A stretch of 64,000 nt of DNA from Phoronis australis (GCA_002633005.1 NMRA01000001.1:2672997-2736996), one strand, 5' to 3'. Counted from the first letter of the stretch, positions 35,376 to 49,431 are shown. Program-made: numbers and translations. Notes: generated by a model not told the origin, from the sequence alone.

Positions 35376-38300
35376 CTGAAACAGTGAGGAATTTGCGTGA
35401 ACAAGTATTTACATGCTTTATCTGATCACAAAAAGTCTTCCTCAGCAAATTTTAGAGTACTACGTCATCTCCCAATAAAATAATACTTAACACAAGCAAA
35501 TTTCCTATGAATGGTTTTGCTTTAATCAACGCATTATGGTAATTTTCGTGAACATCTCCCCAAATGTATAATTGTAGACATAGTCTAGCATTCGGGAAAT
35601 TTTCCAAATTAAGCAATCAGCCCAGGTTTAAGAGTCATATTATAATTTCTCAGGATTTCTTGGGTTTCCCAAAATGAACAGTGACAACTTGTGTGTGTCA
35701 AAAACAAGGCTTTATCCATGTCCAATGTACCAAGCCCTGGGGCTAACTATCAGAAATTTCTGGTAGCGATTAAAAGTATAAAAATTAATTAATCCACGTG
35801 AAGGACAACCAAATGCAAAATCTAAAGAGGAAGACATGGGCTAGACTTTAACAAGAGTTAGTCATAATTTTCTTTCTAGTATTAAGCTCTCCATCCAAAG
35901 TACCCAAGTAACTGTACTCTATTCAAGTTGAGGTTTAATCAAATAAAGTGGAATTTTCAGGCTAATTACTCATCTGTGTAAGTGCTTGGCCAATTTAGTA
36001 AGAAACACAACATATAGCAACTTGTGAATATGAAGCAGCGTGAAAGTTGACAAAAATGTTTTTAAAAACAAGTTTTGTGGCGAAAATAATCCGCCGCAAA
36101 TCACTGAACAGTGCCCCATAAGTATTGTCACATAGAGAATAACACAGCATGATGCGGATTACGTGAGCCCCTGAGGTATGACATTAGTGCAAAGGTCACC
36201 TATTGGCAGAATATTTTGTTTCCACATTCACAAACTGTCAAGGAATACAACCTGCACTGTTTAGTTCCTGCTATACATTAGCATAGTTAGGAGCATGCAA
36301 ATACATCAGATGCTGGGGAGTCCTGGACTTTGAGAACTGTGTTCCTCTACTAAGTAATGGGCATAAAACTGGTTCTCAAAACCAAGGAGCCCTGTAAGTT
36401 ACTAGCTCTCAAGGTGATTTGGTTACGTCAAACTTCAGTTACAAACAACGGTTAACTCCCATGAAGGTTCATTCTAACCCAGTTTGGTTGCAGCTACATT
36501 CTGAAGCCAACAACACTAAGTGTTTAACCCACGTTGACGGCTGCAGTTGGAGTACCAACTTACCCAGCATTCCTTAGCATGTCCAGAAATGCATGGAATC
36601 GTTTGAAGGAAGACTCGATACTCTCCAGAACGCTTTCATCTTCCAATAAAGCCTGCTGCTTGGATGACTTGGCTTCAGACAGCTCCAGCTCAAGTCGCTT
36701 GTTCTCAATGCTTAGCTAAACAGATGAAAAAAGAGGCGAAGGTGTGAAATTTGCAGAAAATCATGTTGCACAGTGCGACATTGATAATCACTACGAGCAA
36801 CTAAAACACTCACAAGAGTCCATATTATCAAATGCTGTATGCCCAGTCATAGTGCATCGTACCTTAGATTTTGTCCGATTGTCATTGAATATTAATATCT
36901 ATCACATCACTGTACCATTCTTACAAAAAGACAATATTATGTTTGCCTGACTGCCCCAGCTACTCTTATTATACTGCAGCTTTCCACAAATTTCAGACTT
37001 TTCAGAGTTATTTGTCAACACTTCAGGCAGTGACTTGAACAACGAGCATTGCAGAATTGAGTTAAAACGACAATTGTTGAGAGCAGACTTAAAACAGGGA
37101 TGAAATCGTAGCGGACTAAAGTCGCACACGCGGCGAATAGACTAGCTCGCACAACAACAAAACCCCAGCAAACCATAACACGAGGCTCTTGTGACACAAC
37201 TACTGATGCTTTATTCATATGCAAAATCTTACATAGATGCGCAGGTAGGCGTTGGCCAACCTGAATAGATGAGTCCAAACACAAGGACCAGGCCAAGTCA
37301 CACAAAGAAGGGGAGAGTAGTCTTGAACAGAAGTGAAAAAGTCAATAACTCAAGCATTTGGACCTCTCGCAAAATTTCCCCATTTCTAACAACCAACCAT
37401 GTCTGTATAGGTCTCAAGAGCTAAATGTATTTAATAGCAATTTCTGCTTGATATTGAAGCAAAATCAACTTTTCCATTTTATGCTCGTGTTCTAAAAATT
37501 GCAAGATCTTCAAACCCTTGATTAACCATTCATTAAAAGCAGACACATAATATTGCCAGGCAACAATGTTTCATAGCATACGACAGATTCCATTTTCTAT
37601 AAGACACCCAAAACTTGGAGCAATGGGGGACAATTTCTATTGTGCAATAACCATGCAGCAGTGAGCACCACCTGTTGTTGACTACATACATCAAGCATCG
37701 TCTGCTCAGCCTGCCGGCGTGCTTCACTCTCTTCAGACAACTGTAATCTCAGCTGTTCCATTTCCACCTAACAAGCAGAAATCATCAACACTCATTACAG
37801 ACCATTGTGTTGACACTCATTACAGTCTATAGTAAAGACACATTGCAAGAAGACTTAGTACTACAACAGAGGACCATACTCCAAGATGTACAGTATGAAA
37901 CGCACTCAGTAAGTTTTTGTTCCCACACCAAGTAACAAGTTCAACAACTTGTTAATGTTACTCATACAACATCAAGTACAAAAACACAACTCCAACAATC
38001 TCCATCAGAAGGAAAACAGAATTCCAGCTCCTTAATCACACAAACCATATTTGTGAAGCTAATTAACAAAACACAAGCCTGAACAGCAAATAACTAGTGA
38101 GTAAGAACCCAATATCGTTATTTCCTGAGAGAGATGGCGATTTGATGGGAAGATATGATGGCATGCTGCTATGTTTTGATGGAAGACACTAACATATGAG
38201 GTTTCATTCATTGTGTTGTAAAGGGATGACTGACGTCAAGTACTATGAAAGTGGAATACTTTCATTTTTGTTTTGTGCGTTTTATGCTAAAAACAAGGGA

Positions 38301-41300
38301 TAAATACATTGTTACACATCCTTGGCAGTTACTTTCGCATCTAGACTCCTCATTGGACTTGGAAGTATTGCTACCCTCAGGGCTAGTACCCCATCGGAAT
38401 ATAATTCATCTAAATCCCACTCAAGGTCTAAATACGGTAAAAGTCAGCCTTATCATGTAATAATCTATGAATCTGGAATGTACACAAATCAAACTATTAC
38501 ACTATCCATGCATACTTTCATATCTCTTATTGTCCTAGCCTCCCTCCTCCGTTCATCACGTATCCTCTCAGGCGTAGGTGTTCTCTCCCCTGTATCTCCT
38601 GTCACTTCATCCTCATCCATCGCGCTACCAGACTCCTCCTCCACGACCACGACACTGTGTCCATCCGCCTCAGCAACGCGTGGAATCGATGTGGTCCCCG
38701 AAGAAGACGCCAGCGACGAGTGCTCACTCTTCTCAAACACACTGGCGCGGCCAGGAGTATGCTCAGGTGGGTGTCCACGCACGCGCACCGCACGCATAGC
38801 CGTACGCCAGGGGATGCCCCGTGGTGCTGGCTCCTCTGCCCCAAGCGGCTGGATAGGGCGTGTCACCAAGCTGACCGTATGGGACCGCTTCCTGTTACCG
38901 ACTGGCGTGACCTGTAATGCCGGGTAAACTTGTCACATTATATTATACTTGTCTGGGTGACATAAAGAAACAAACGAAGCATCAACGAACAATCGTAATT
39001 ATACTGGCAGACTGTCAATGGTTCACGATGAGAGCAGTCAGTTGTTTTCTTTTACAAATATGCTAAATATAATCTTACATTGCATAAATATAACTGTACA
39101 TCAGATTTTATGAAATACTGTTTCTCAAGATTGTGAGTATCAGCATNCATACTCCAAGATGTACAGTATGAAACGCAGTCAGTAAGTTTCTGTTCCCACA
39201 CTAATTCAACAACTTGTTAATGTTACTCATACAAAATCAAGTACAAAAACACAACTCCAACAATCTCCATCAGAAGGAAAGCAGAATTCCAGCTCCTTAA
39301 TCACACAAACCATATTGGTGAAGCTAATTAACAAAACACAAGCCTGAACAGCAAATAACTGGTGAGTAAGAACCCAATATAGTTATTTCCTGAGAGAGAT
39401 GGCAATTTGATGGGAAGATATGATGGCATGCTGCGATGTTTTGATGGAAGACACTAACATATGAGATTCCATTCATCGTGTTGTAAAGGGATGACTGACG
39501 TCAAGTACTATGAAAGTGGAATACTTTCATTTTTGTTTCGTGCGTTTTATGCTCAAAACAAGGGATAAATACAATGTTACACATTCTTGGCAGTTACTTT
39601 TGCATCTAGACTCCTCATTGGACTTGGAAGCATTGCCACCCTCAGGGCTAGTACCTCATCGGATGATAATTCATCTAAATCCCACTCAAGGTCTAAATAC
39701 GGTAAAAGTCAGCCTTATCATGTCATGATCTATGAATCTGGAATGTACACAAATCAAACTATTACACTATCCATGCATACCTTCATATCTCTTATTGTCC
39801 TAGCCTCCCTCCTCCGTTCATCACGTATCCTGTCAGGCGTAGGTGTTCTCTCCCCTGTATCTCCTGTCACTTCATCCTCATCCATCACGCTACCAGACTC
39901 CTCCTCCACGACCACGACACTGTGTCCATCCGCCTCACCAACGCGTGGAATCGATGTGGTCCCCGAAGAAGACGCCAGCGACGAGTGCTCACTCTTCTCA
40001 AACACGCTGGCGCGGCCAGGAGTATGCTCAGGTGGGTGTCCACGCACGCGCACCGCACGCATAGCCGTACGCCAGGGGATGCCCCGTGGTGCTGGCTCCT
40101 CTGCCCCAAGCGGCTGGATAGGGCGCGTCACCAAGCTGACCGTATGGGACCGCTTCCTGTTACCGACTGGCGTGACCTGTAATGCCGGGTAAACTTGTCA
40201 CATTATATTATACTTGTCTGGGTGACATAAAGAAACAAACGAAGCATCAACGAACAATCGTAATTATACTGGCAGACTGTCAATGGTTCACGATGAGAGC
40301 AGTCAGTTGTTTTCTTTTACAAATATGCTAAATATAATCTTACATTGCATAAATATAACTGTACATCAGATTTTATGAAATACTGTTTCTCAAGATTGTG
40401 AGTATCAGCATTTTCAAGTAGCCATTGATAGTTCCTTATGAAGCCAATGTTACTGAAATAAAACTATAAGATTTATCAATCTAACAACATTGTGTTATGA
40501 GAGTAACACAGAGGGGGTATAGTACACACAGATTCTGTTGTCAACAACAAAAACAACATGCAACCTAAAATGTGCCTCACTTGAAACTAAGCTCACGTCA
40601 ACAAAAATTGATGACTACACCTTTGTAAACGAGAAAGGCAGGAAATTCTCTGACATTCTCCTACAACTAAAACAAGGTCATCATAAGTTGAGAACAACAA
40701 AATGAGTTCCATTACTTTTATCGATGTTTTTCTGCCATATGAGCTGTCCAGGGTTTTGGTACGTTTCTTTTTAATGAAGGACTTAATTTTCGTGACCGGG
40801 TCTTTGGGTGCCTCAGCGCGAATCCACTTGAACTGTAGAAAAAAAACACAATTGGCAAGAATGGAAATAATAGTGTTTAGCAAAGAAAATCATCGCCACA
40901 ACCAAATTGTGAAATATTTTATAAGAAGAAGTTTATAGCAACATCACGTTAATTTTACAACAAATATAAAAGAGATTGGCCTTGCAATTTCAGTCCATCC
41001 GCGTAATTGAATATCGGTCTGCCATTTGCATTTTTACATGTTATGAGCTTGTAAGATGCCCACTTCTTATCGCTACTGCCGACTAGATTGTGAATATTTG
41101 CATAATTCAGTAAAAGATTTTCTTTTGAACATAACTAATCAGATGGGGAGCATTACACGTATTATCATTTTTTGTAAGTGAATTCCTGTGATACTCAGAA
41201 CTGTCACACTACACTGCTGACATCTATAGTCACACAGTTGTACTAACCTCTGTGTCCTGTCCATTGCAGTTGATCATCACCTGTTCAAGGATGCTCTGTA

Positions 41301-44300
41301 GCATACTGTGCTCTGTGAACAACGAAGGAACACAAACGTTACAAATGTACCCATGGCAGTTATATCTCACTGCCCAACAGTGAAAATTTGACAGCTTGGT
41401 GATTGTGCGGGGGTTTTCAGAAGATGTGTAAAATTCAATCAATACAAGAATGCACAGCGCTGCCCATCAATTACTCTGTCATGATCTAGTAGCAAGACAC
41501 ATCACGTCGCCGTTGTACCAGGAAATTGTTAATTCTTGTAATAATATGTAGAAAATTCCCCCTTGATAATAATTACTAAAAGGCAGAGTTTATACCTTTA
41601 TTCCAATAGCCCTTTAATACAGAACGTAGTACTCCTCATGTACCTTTAGTGATAACCGCAGTACCACTGAACAATAATCTAAAAGACATTTTCCATAAAT
41701 CTTTTTCACTCAAAGCTACATTTCGCCCTGTTTAGCTGGTTAAAAAAGAAAATCGGATTAGATCATTTATTTTCATAAAATCATAAAATAATATCCCATA
41801 CTGTGATAGGATTCTACTTCTGGTACCAGCAAGAAAATTGGAAGCACCAGTGACTCAAGAAAATGCTTCAGAGTTTATTGGGGTTGGACAACCCTGAAAT
41901 TATTAATTTGAAATTGCTTGCGGCTTAATTTGGTATCATGGTAAGGAATATTTTATGAGATTGAAGTGTGACGTAACTTGATTTTCATTTTCAGCCAGCT
42001 TAACTAGGCACAATGCAGCTTTAAAGAGACTGTATCCATCTAACAAGTCTATACGTGTTGTATCTGAAAGTTCGCAGTAACGTAAACATCCGACTCCACT
42101 GGAAGAAGCAGGTGGCCAGATACCTGAATTGCATGGGACATGGGCAGGCCACATGACGTTTTCCCATTCAGTGACTTTACCAGACGTAGAGGGTGGTGAG
42201 CGAGTGATAACATCAAGCTTCTTTGTTAACTGCCAAGCAGTCTTTTGTGTGGTATGACAACAGGCAGCCCAATTATCTACCAGGCTTATTACAGACCACA
42301 TGTGAACACAGTCAAAGCCAGAGCGAATTGATATGTTCGGAAAGAATAGATTGTCGTAACTTCGGTTGTAGTTGGGCAACTTTGGCAATTCAAATACTAA
42401 ACATGATCACCATTTGACGAGGATTTCAGAAATGCCATTGGTTTATGTTCAAATGTGTTATAACTTAACTTTTATTCTTAACAGCATAGCCTAGTCAGGC
42501 TAGATATGATCTTATTGGAGATTAGAGCAATTATTGAACAAAAGAGAGCTGGCCCTCCAACCATAAACGCCAGAATGGAGTTAATCAGTGGTGTAAGATA
42601 TTGGCTACAGGGGTCATCTTCCCAACTTGTTGTTGGGCTATAGAATCAAACAAGTTGGAAGCAATGGGAAAACTCCGCAATGACATAGGTTGGGCCCAAC
42701 ACACAAAACATTTGATTTGAAACACATAAGAACCCTATTATGTATATATGTAGTCACTGGGATCTTCCCGAGACAGTTGCAGAAGTATGTAGCTGTGAGT
42801 CACATTCATCTGCTACAGGAACTCATTTGAACCAAGCTACTGTACACAGATAGCGTCCACAACCACCACTGTTCCACTTGTCTGGTCACCTCACTTAACC
42901 CTCCATCCTCAAGGATCAGTGATTCCACAGAGCAAGTTTCACTTCTGTTCATGCCAATACAAGTACTATCAAACACAGTCAATCTCTGTATTACAAAAAC
43001 CGGGGATTTCCCGACGCCTCCACTGTTTTGATCCCATAGGATGACGATGTAAATCCCACAGCATTACAATACCATTAGCTCTGGGTTTCATGGTCGATAT
43101 ATCTTATTCATGCACCAATACCAGGAAGCAAAGACTAAAAATACATTTAGTTTACTTCAGCCCTGATACCGCTACTGTATTTGTAATTGACCAGATTTTC
43201 CTTAAGAATGCACAGAAGGATACCATACACATTAGAATGACCCATACACGCTAGGATGACCCATATACATAAGGATGACCCGTACACATTGGATGACCCA
43301 TACAAGTTAGGATGACCCATACGCATAATAGTGATCTATACACATTTAAGTGACCCATACATATTAGGATGATCCGTCAAATGTCATGCCGAGAGGAAAG
43401 TAAGCCTTTTTGGCAACGGTTTTATTGAAAAAAAAATTACTAACATTTATTCAGGTTCTGGTTGAAAGTAGACCCACCAACACTAACTCACTTAAACCAA
43501 TAATTACAAAAGAACCCCGAGGTTCTTCAGCTAAGGATGCCCATGGTACGCAAAGTAATTATTTGCCTTTGAGAAAATTCTACTTTCTTGTTTGCAACTG
43601 TCATTAAACAAAAACGTATTAATCTTTTGAAAAGGGAAAAATGTAATTTTAGGACAATTATTTTCATCCCAAATAGGAGAATATTTACTGTAGAGATGGT
43701 TATTTTAAAATTATTTAATATCCAGATCCTTAAGCAATGTCTCAGTAAATAACAAGACGTGAATGAGAGCTCACCAACGAGATAGTTCTGTCGTACATCG
43801 AGCACCACCAGGGTTGTGTTGAACCTGAGCACGTCGAGCAGGGCACGCGCACCAACATTGGACAGGCCACACTGCTGGAGGTCCAGGGCTAGAGAACAAG
43901 CAGAGGTCACACACGATTAGAGGAAATACCGTGGTACAGCTATAGTATCCTTTCAGATAAACTCCCACATTCAGTTTAAGGTACGCTCTAGAGGTTCTCA
44001 AATTTTAAAACCTAAAGCCACACGCAACGCCATCTTTTGTTCATGTTTTGAGGTGTAACTCTTTGTTTTAGCTTTTGATAGGATGAGTTAGCACACTTAA
44101 TTACACATAAAAACAAAATAAAAAGAACTAAACACTACGGTAACTTGTATGATTTCTGTGTGCAGTTTACCATTTTGGTCCGAGTTCATTAATGATGCAT
44201 GGGATTTTATGAGACCGTGTGTATTGTCGTGGTATTTGATTTAACATTCAACCCTTGATGTTTATATGACTTAAACATCCTGGACACTGACTTGAATTGC

Positions 44301-44628
44301 TGCAGACGTACATGTTTTAACCAAATCGGCTTCTTAAATTCAGCTGAACTCATTGTGAATAGAACTTGAAATGGAACATTTGTATACATTATGGTACTAA
44401 AAATCATGAAGTAATAACGAAACATGTTGTCCAAATCGAAACGACTTCGATACCTTTCAACCACAAGTCATCTTTGAGAGCTTCAGCAAGCAGCAGCGCC
44501 CCCTTGTCACCAATCAGCGGGTTACTGTTGACTGTGATACGTCGTATACCGGACATTCGGTCGAGGTCCGGCCGGCGGTATCGTAAACTGTCTCGCCACG
44601 CCTCATTATGACGCTTCATTGCCTGGTG
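34253..44628 (-). CDS. CEP78: Centrosomal protein CEP78, C-terminal part, 5' partial
   Basis: Leucine-rich-repeat protein of centrioles and cilia; in vertebrates it binds DCAF1/EDD-type ligase components and its loss causes cone-rod dystrophy with hearing loss. Minus-strand exons: 44628-44454, 43888-43775, 41312-41248, 40832-40716, 40176-39781 (and a copy at 38911-38516), 37767-37690, 36715-36564, 35375-34253. Phases join without stops, giving 739 residues with one copy of the duplicated exon or 871 with both. Diagnostic blocks are [19 protein letters not shown] and [11 protein letters not shown] in the LRR region, [14 protein letters not shown] in the middle, then a coiled coil and [20 protein letters not shown]. 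The last exon is disordered and ends in acidic DIETDEEF. LRRs that precede LRYRRPDL in the family are missing, so more 5' exons must lie right of 44628. Confidence 0.92.
37875..39146. repeat. 1.27-kb tandem duplication, copy 1 (contains CEP78 exon 38911-38516)
   Basis: Nearly identical over its length to 39148-40411, with scattered single-base changes and a few small indels (for example 8 extra bases near 37930). The included 396-bp exon has good acceptor and donor sites and differs from copy 2 at three residues (Ala/Gly, Ala/Val, Glu/Asp). Confidence 0.95.
39148..40411. repeat. 1.27-kb tandem duplication, copy 2 (contains CEP78 exon 40176-39781)
   Basis: Starts directly after an n at 39147 and ends at cagcat before sequence unique to the right flank. 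Both exon copies are phase 0/0 and could be spliced in series, but the ambiguous base exactly at the junction suggests two overlapping contig ends that were never merged. Confidence 0.95.
41711..42024. mobile_element. MITE family B copy
   Basis: Left end caaagctacatttcgccctg, tttagctggttaaa; right end cagccagcttaactaggcac, aatgcagctttaa. It matches the terminal repeats of the copies at 17874 and 59457. It lies just right of the 41312-41248 exon, in the CEP78 intron 43774-41313. Confidence 0.65.
43238..43378. repeat. Short minisatellite, about 20-24 bp units
   Basis: Seven or eight degenerate units of ggatgacccatacacatta in a CEP78 intron. Some units have decayed to gtgatctatac or gtgacccatac. 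No coding potential seen. Confidence 0.8.
43775..44628 (-). CDS. CEP78: CEP78 leucine-rich repeat exons
   Basis: Two exons, 44628-44454 (phase 0 in, 1 out) and 43888-43775. They encode [36 protein letters not shown], then [17 protein letters not shown] and [14 protein letters not shown], that is, ribonuclease-inhibitor-type LRRs. The junction codon is GCC (Ala), matching the WL-x-ALDLQQCG sequence of the family. This is the most conserved part of CEP78 in the window. Confidence 0.93.
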
Positions 44629-47600
44629 CTGGAAACAGACAACCAACACGTAAATGCGGAAGCCAGTTACTTTTATCTCAGCTCATACCTACCAAGCAAT
44701 CGCAGCAATTGTTTTTGGCAACATGAAACCCGTAAGTTCACATAGCTATATACAAAAGAAGAGCACCAAACCTTGCCAAAATAATGAGTAACTGAGTCTA
44801 ATTTTGATACCATAGACCAAATTGAAGGCACAATGAGTTTGATAGAAATCACTCCCACTTCATGGCAGACAATAAAGTGGCTATCACCTTGGGACACAAT
44901 ATGGCTGAAACATGCAATATTTCCTAAGTTCAAGTCACCCAAAAATAAGAAAAAGCAAAGTAGTCACCCTTTTAAAAATCAAAACATGGCAATTCCAGCA
45001 ATTTCTGTCCCAAATAGAATTTTTAATGTATGCAAGTCTACATCACATACTAAGTTCGTTGAACCACACCCATTTCCTGATCTCGACACACCAGTAGTAA
45101 TCGCTGAACCACCGTCCCATTCCTGATCTTGATACATTAGTGGCAATCACTGAACCAAACACATTTCCTGATTTCGATACACCAGTAGTAATCATTGACC
45201 CACACCCACTTCTTGATTTCGATACACCATTAAAGTAGAAATCACGAAGACAATCGCATAATTTTTGTCCATTAGGAACTAAAATCATGTTCAACTGTGG
45301 AATTTAGTGAGAAGGCAGATGTCTGATCAGAAGGCAGAACCGTCGCACAAAGGCATCCTATCGGACTCTTATGACTAATTAACATAACACAAGCAAAATA
45401 TTAATACTCCGGCCAATCATGTGCGATCATCATGGGTGAACACAGCCTAACCACAAGTTACGTACATTGCTCAGGCCTGTTTCATTCAGTAAAACACCGG
45501 AACTTTACGACTTAAAGGCTTTGTCCACTTCACAACCAAGGTTTCAAGCATAGTTTGATTTACGACAAAAACACCACGACATCTACAGGTAAGAAACCGT
45601 AGTGCGAAATTAGCAGATCTTAGTTTGTAGATGAGGAAAAAACAGCCTAGAATTGCACAGACTTTCATGAATGCCTCCAGACCACTTGACTACTGTTAGA
45701 AAACCCAGCAATTTTCATTTTTAACGAAACCAGGCTGCGGGTTATCACCCCATCAAATAAAACGCACTCTTCTCATGCGCACAATTGATACAAAGTTTCC
45801 TGTTCGGTGCAATTTGAGCTATCTGCATAAGTAATACAAGGATGTCAAGAGACTGATGTCCTCTGGTATTTCTTTACATCCGTTTGGAAGTTTTGTTTCA
45901 GATTATATCCACCAAATATTGATTGACTACCTAAAGAATCAACACCTAATGTGTTCAAATCAACCAGTTCCACAAAAATGTTCCGTCTCCGCCTGCGTTA
46001 AAGCAAACAGTGATGATCAAAACTTATAACTTTTTTCATTTAGTGAAACACCAATTAAAGTTACAACTGGCATTAGACTCACGACCAAAAATTGTAAGTT
46101 TTTTCAGTGAAATAGGTCTTTTCAGTGAAGATAGCCTTTTCACATTGAGAAGTAAAACCTGCCATCTGATTTGGGGGCGGACAATAATAATGCAGATCAG
46201 ACTTCTGATAAGCGTTCACATGTGAAGTTTTTCAGCAAATAATACGTCCAATCGGCTCACTGATTGGATGCATGTATATGCTGTACTAAAACTGCTTGCT
46301 TCACATGTGAAAATGTGCATGTCATTGCCCTCTGCTAAGTATAGACTTACGTTCATGTAATTTACAGAGGACATTATAGGTGCCTCGGCTAATTTGCTGA
46401 GCGTATAAACTGCATTTTTGAAAATGGAATTTCCAAAGATATCCCATTTTAACCAGTTCTTACACCATTTGGTAGGAAAGTAGTTTGAGAACGAATCCTT
46501 CACAGTCACTCCATGATATAAATGGGAAAGAAGATTGCAATCAGACAAATCACACGTCCAACACGGCGTACACGCAAGACGACGTTCAATTAATTATCTT
46601 TACTCCTCCAACTCTCACATGTACAGTACTGTGCTAAACGAAATTATCACGTAATGCGGCTGCACATTTGGAAAACAATGTCTTTTTAACAAGCAATTCC
46701 CCTAGTACGTGTCGCACAAAGTAAATGCAATTATCACCACTTTGACGACAAATAAGAAAGTCCTTTGTGAAGGAAGAAAGTACTAAACACAACAATTAGT
46801 GGAACCAAATCACATCATGGGTCTATGTCATCTAGACAAACTTTGCATAATGAAGATAATTATGCTGACGAAACCTCAACAAGTTGCCAAAGGCATGAAG
46901 CTTTGTGGCATTTGTCACGATTAACAGTCGAGTCATGTATTTTTGACATCCATCTGTCATGTATTTTTTGAAGTTGAAATGACAAGATAAGTTCATCTAC
47001 AGACTAAGCGATTTCCCAAATGAGAAATATTATGAACGATGAGCGAAGCGACATATATCAAAAACATTCCCACAGAACACTGTGAGGAGACAACACAGAA
47101 GCATCATGTTAGATGATATGTGTACCTAAAAGGACAAAGGATTGATCAAAATTTGCAGAATGTAACTTATTCAAATTACTGTGTGTTCAAATAGCGAGAA
47201 ATCCATACTTAATGGATCAGTGACAAAAGTACCAAAAGCCAAAAAAATAATGATCCTTACTCAAGAAAATTTCAAAATAAAATACTCTATATTAGAAGAT
47301 GGTAATTGAAAAGCATAGGCCTTTCTTGTGGCATTATTTACATCAGTGAAAGTAACTTCAATTTATAAGAAAAAATATCAAAGTGACTTGACTACAGTAC
47401 AAAGTTCTGGAATTATTTCCATGCACGTGTTTCTTTCTATAACAAAGGTATGTCAAAAATATTACAAAAATGCGACCACCTGTAGTGAAGGTGGTGTGTT
47501 ACATTAAGCGATGAACATATGGCAATACATTCGTGGAATTCACAGAATCTCTTACTGATTTAGTTTCCAGCAGCACAAAATAGTCACTTGCTATCAAGCT

Positions 47601-47900
47601 ATGATTTGAACAATGGCTATTTTCCCAGAAAGCAAGAAACAAGGTAGACTGTCTAATCGATCCAGCCACTTTCAAACAATGCTGACAAATGTCGTTATTT
47701 CCAAGTCACATGCTAAGGCTCATACCTCATTCACATTCAATAATTAAAATCCTTTAATGCAAACTTCCTGAAACTATCATAATAATTTCTGGGAATTATC
47801 AGAAGCCTTACAAATAGCTTTGATGGTTCGCATCAATTGTTGAGACAGAGAAACAGAAGCAAAGCCTTGTAAACAAATAGTAACTACTCTGGCTCATTAA
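44629..47900. other. Probable CEP78 intron, no exon found
   Basis: AT-rich sequence apart from the 45-bp minisatellite. A 110-codon minus-strand frame at 46548-46216 has no recognisable motif. No LRR-coding exon was seen. Confidence 0.5.
45058..45235. repeat. Minisatellite of about 45 bp, four units
   Basis: Units read gaaccacacccatttcctga, then tctcgacacaccagtagtaatc. Four imperfect copies lie upstream of the first visible CEP78 exon. Confidence 0.8.
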
Positions 47901-47950
47901 GCCGAGCCCAGGGCTTATGGCAATCCCCTGATTGCGAGTCAATAGCATTA

Positions 47951-48945
47951 GTGCTGATAAGCCAGTTAGAGAAAGTTCTCTTCTCCAAGACTGGTCATGA
48001 CAGGGACGTCAATCCAAAGAAATCGAATATTGGCAGAGCCAAAGTAAATGAATGTAATAAAGAGGGGCCAAAAGACAGTCTGAATCATAATACGTGTTCT
48101 AAGGAATGCCAGGGAAAGAGCTTAAACACTAATATTATCATTCCTTGGAGCTTAGAAATTCTGCGGACTCTTAAGTTTGGATGAGTGGAAAATATATTAT
48201 TTTGCTCAAGGTCAGAGCTTGTCGTCTCAAATTCAAGACTAACAATCAACGACAAAGAATCCTTCATCTCTGAAGGTACACACTATGGAGAGGGACAAAA
48301 CATTCCTTCTGCTGGTAATTTTAATGACTTTACAACCTGTCAACTCCACTCTCTAGATTCTGTTGATACAAAATGTAGTGTCCAGTACTAGAAACACATG
48401 AACGCAATATCACCCATGTTCCAAACTTCAGAATCAGCAAAAAAATTAACTTCGAACTGAATTTTGATGAACAAATTTTAGAGACTTGAGAATTTTTACC
48501 ACAGAACCAACAATCCGTCAATTAAATCCAGGACAGTCTTCAACTAAGCACAAATCGAACTATCAGAAAAGGATAGTTTTCATAGTTTTTGATATGAGTA
48601 ATACGCTCCTTTTTAAAAACGTTTCCTAATTGTCAGCTCTATCATCTAGCATTTCTTATCCAACCCAACATGTTTTTCTCAATGTCATGGACATGGCCCA
48701 TAGTGTTCAGTGAAACTCTCTCATTTTCCAATCTAACGAAGAATATACATATTCCTCCTCATAAGCATCTACATTCGGCAAATCAACACGGCTATATGTT
48801 CAACAAATTCACCTGCGAGCGCCAATATTCTGCTGAATACCTAGCCTCTGATTTGCTGTTCCCTAACTTAAACACTTTCATTACAAAACCAAACGGATTT
48901 GGTAATAACAAGATAGCCATTTATAAAAATTCAAGTAAGGAATGA
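47951..48945 (+). other. Stretch with unusually open plus-strand frames
   Basis: Two frames, 47951-48184 and 48185-48391, are in the same phase and separated by a single TGA. A third, 48670-48945, is in another phase. The composition is protein-like (Asn, Lys, Ser, Cys) but no motif is recognised. It may be a decayed exon or transposon fragment, or chance. Confidence 0.25.
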
Positions 48946-49431
48946 TTATTCTAACAACTGAAAATAAAGTCCGAGTAACCGTCTTAACTTTTTAGGATAA
49001 CCTTGAAAGTGAGCAGATTTTAAATGTAATCTATGATGCTCAATCTGATACATCAGTTGGCAAACAGAATCGCTTTCACTGATAAATACACACATATTGA
49101 CAGGTAAAGAGTATCCCAATCAGATTAATTTGAAGATAAGATTATAATGAAACAGGACATTTAGGTAGTACTGACACTGTTGCTGTATTTAAATTCAACC
49201 ACGTTCCCATAGCTCTAGACTAGCTACAGGCATACCACGTAGTAATTTTCCGAGGGAAGTATGAACTCAGGAATGTTGACCATTCAAATGAATTTAAAGC
49301 GCAGCATAACCGATTTTGGGTAGTTGTCCAGCATAAATATATCTTGTCACATTCCCCGGCAAGTTATTTGAACGTGGCCGCAGATGCAGCATTTACTGAA
49401 CTGCTGACGAATCCAGAACATAACTGTTATT

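Noticed and set aside
38489-40192. Plus-strand 201-codon frames in both halves of the duplication
   Set aside because: They are antisense shadows of the CEP78 exon: duplicated because the DNA is duplicated, with no splice sites or family resemblance.
46216-46548. 110-codon minus-strand frame in the expected CEP78 N-terminal region
   Set aside because: No LRR pattern, and no splice phase fitting the phase-0 acceptor at 44628.
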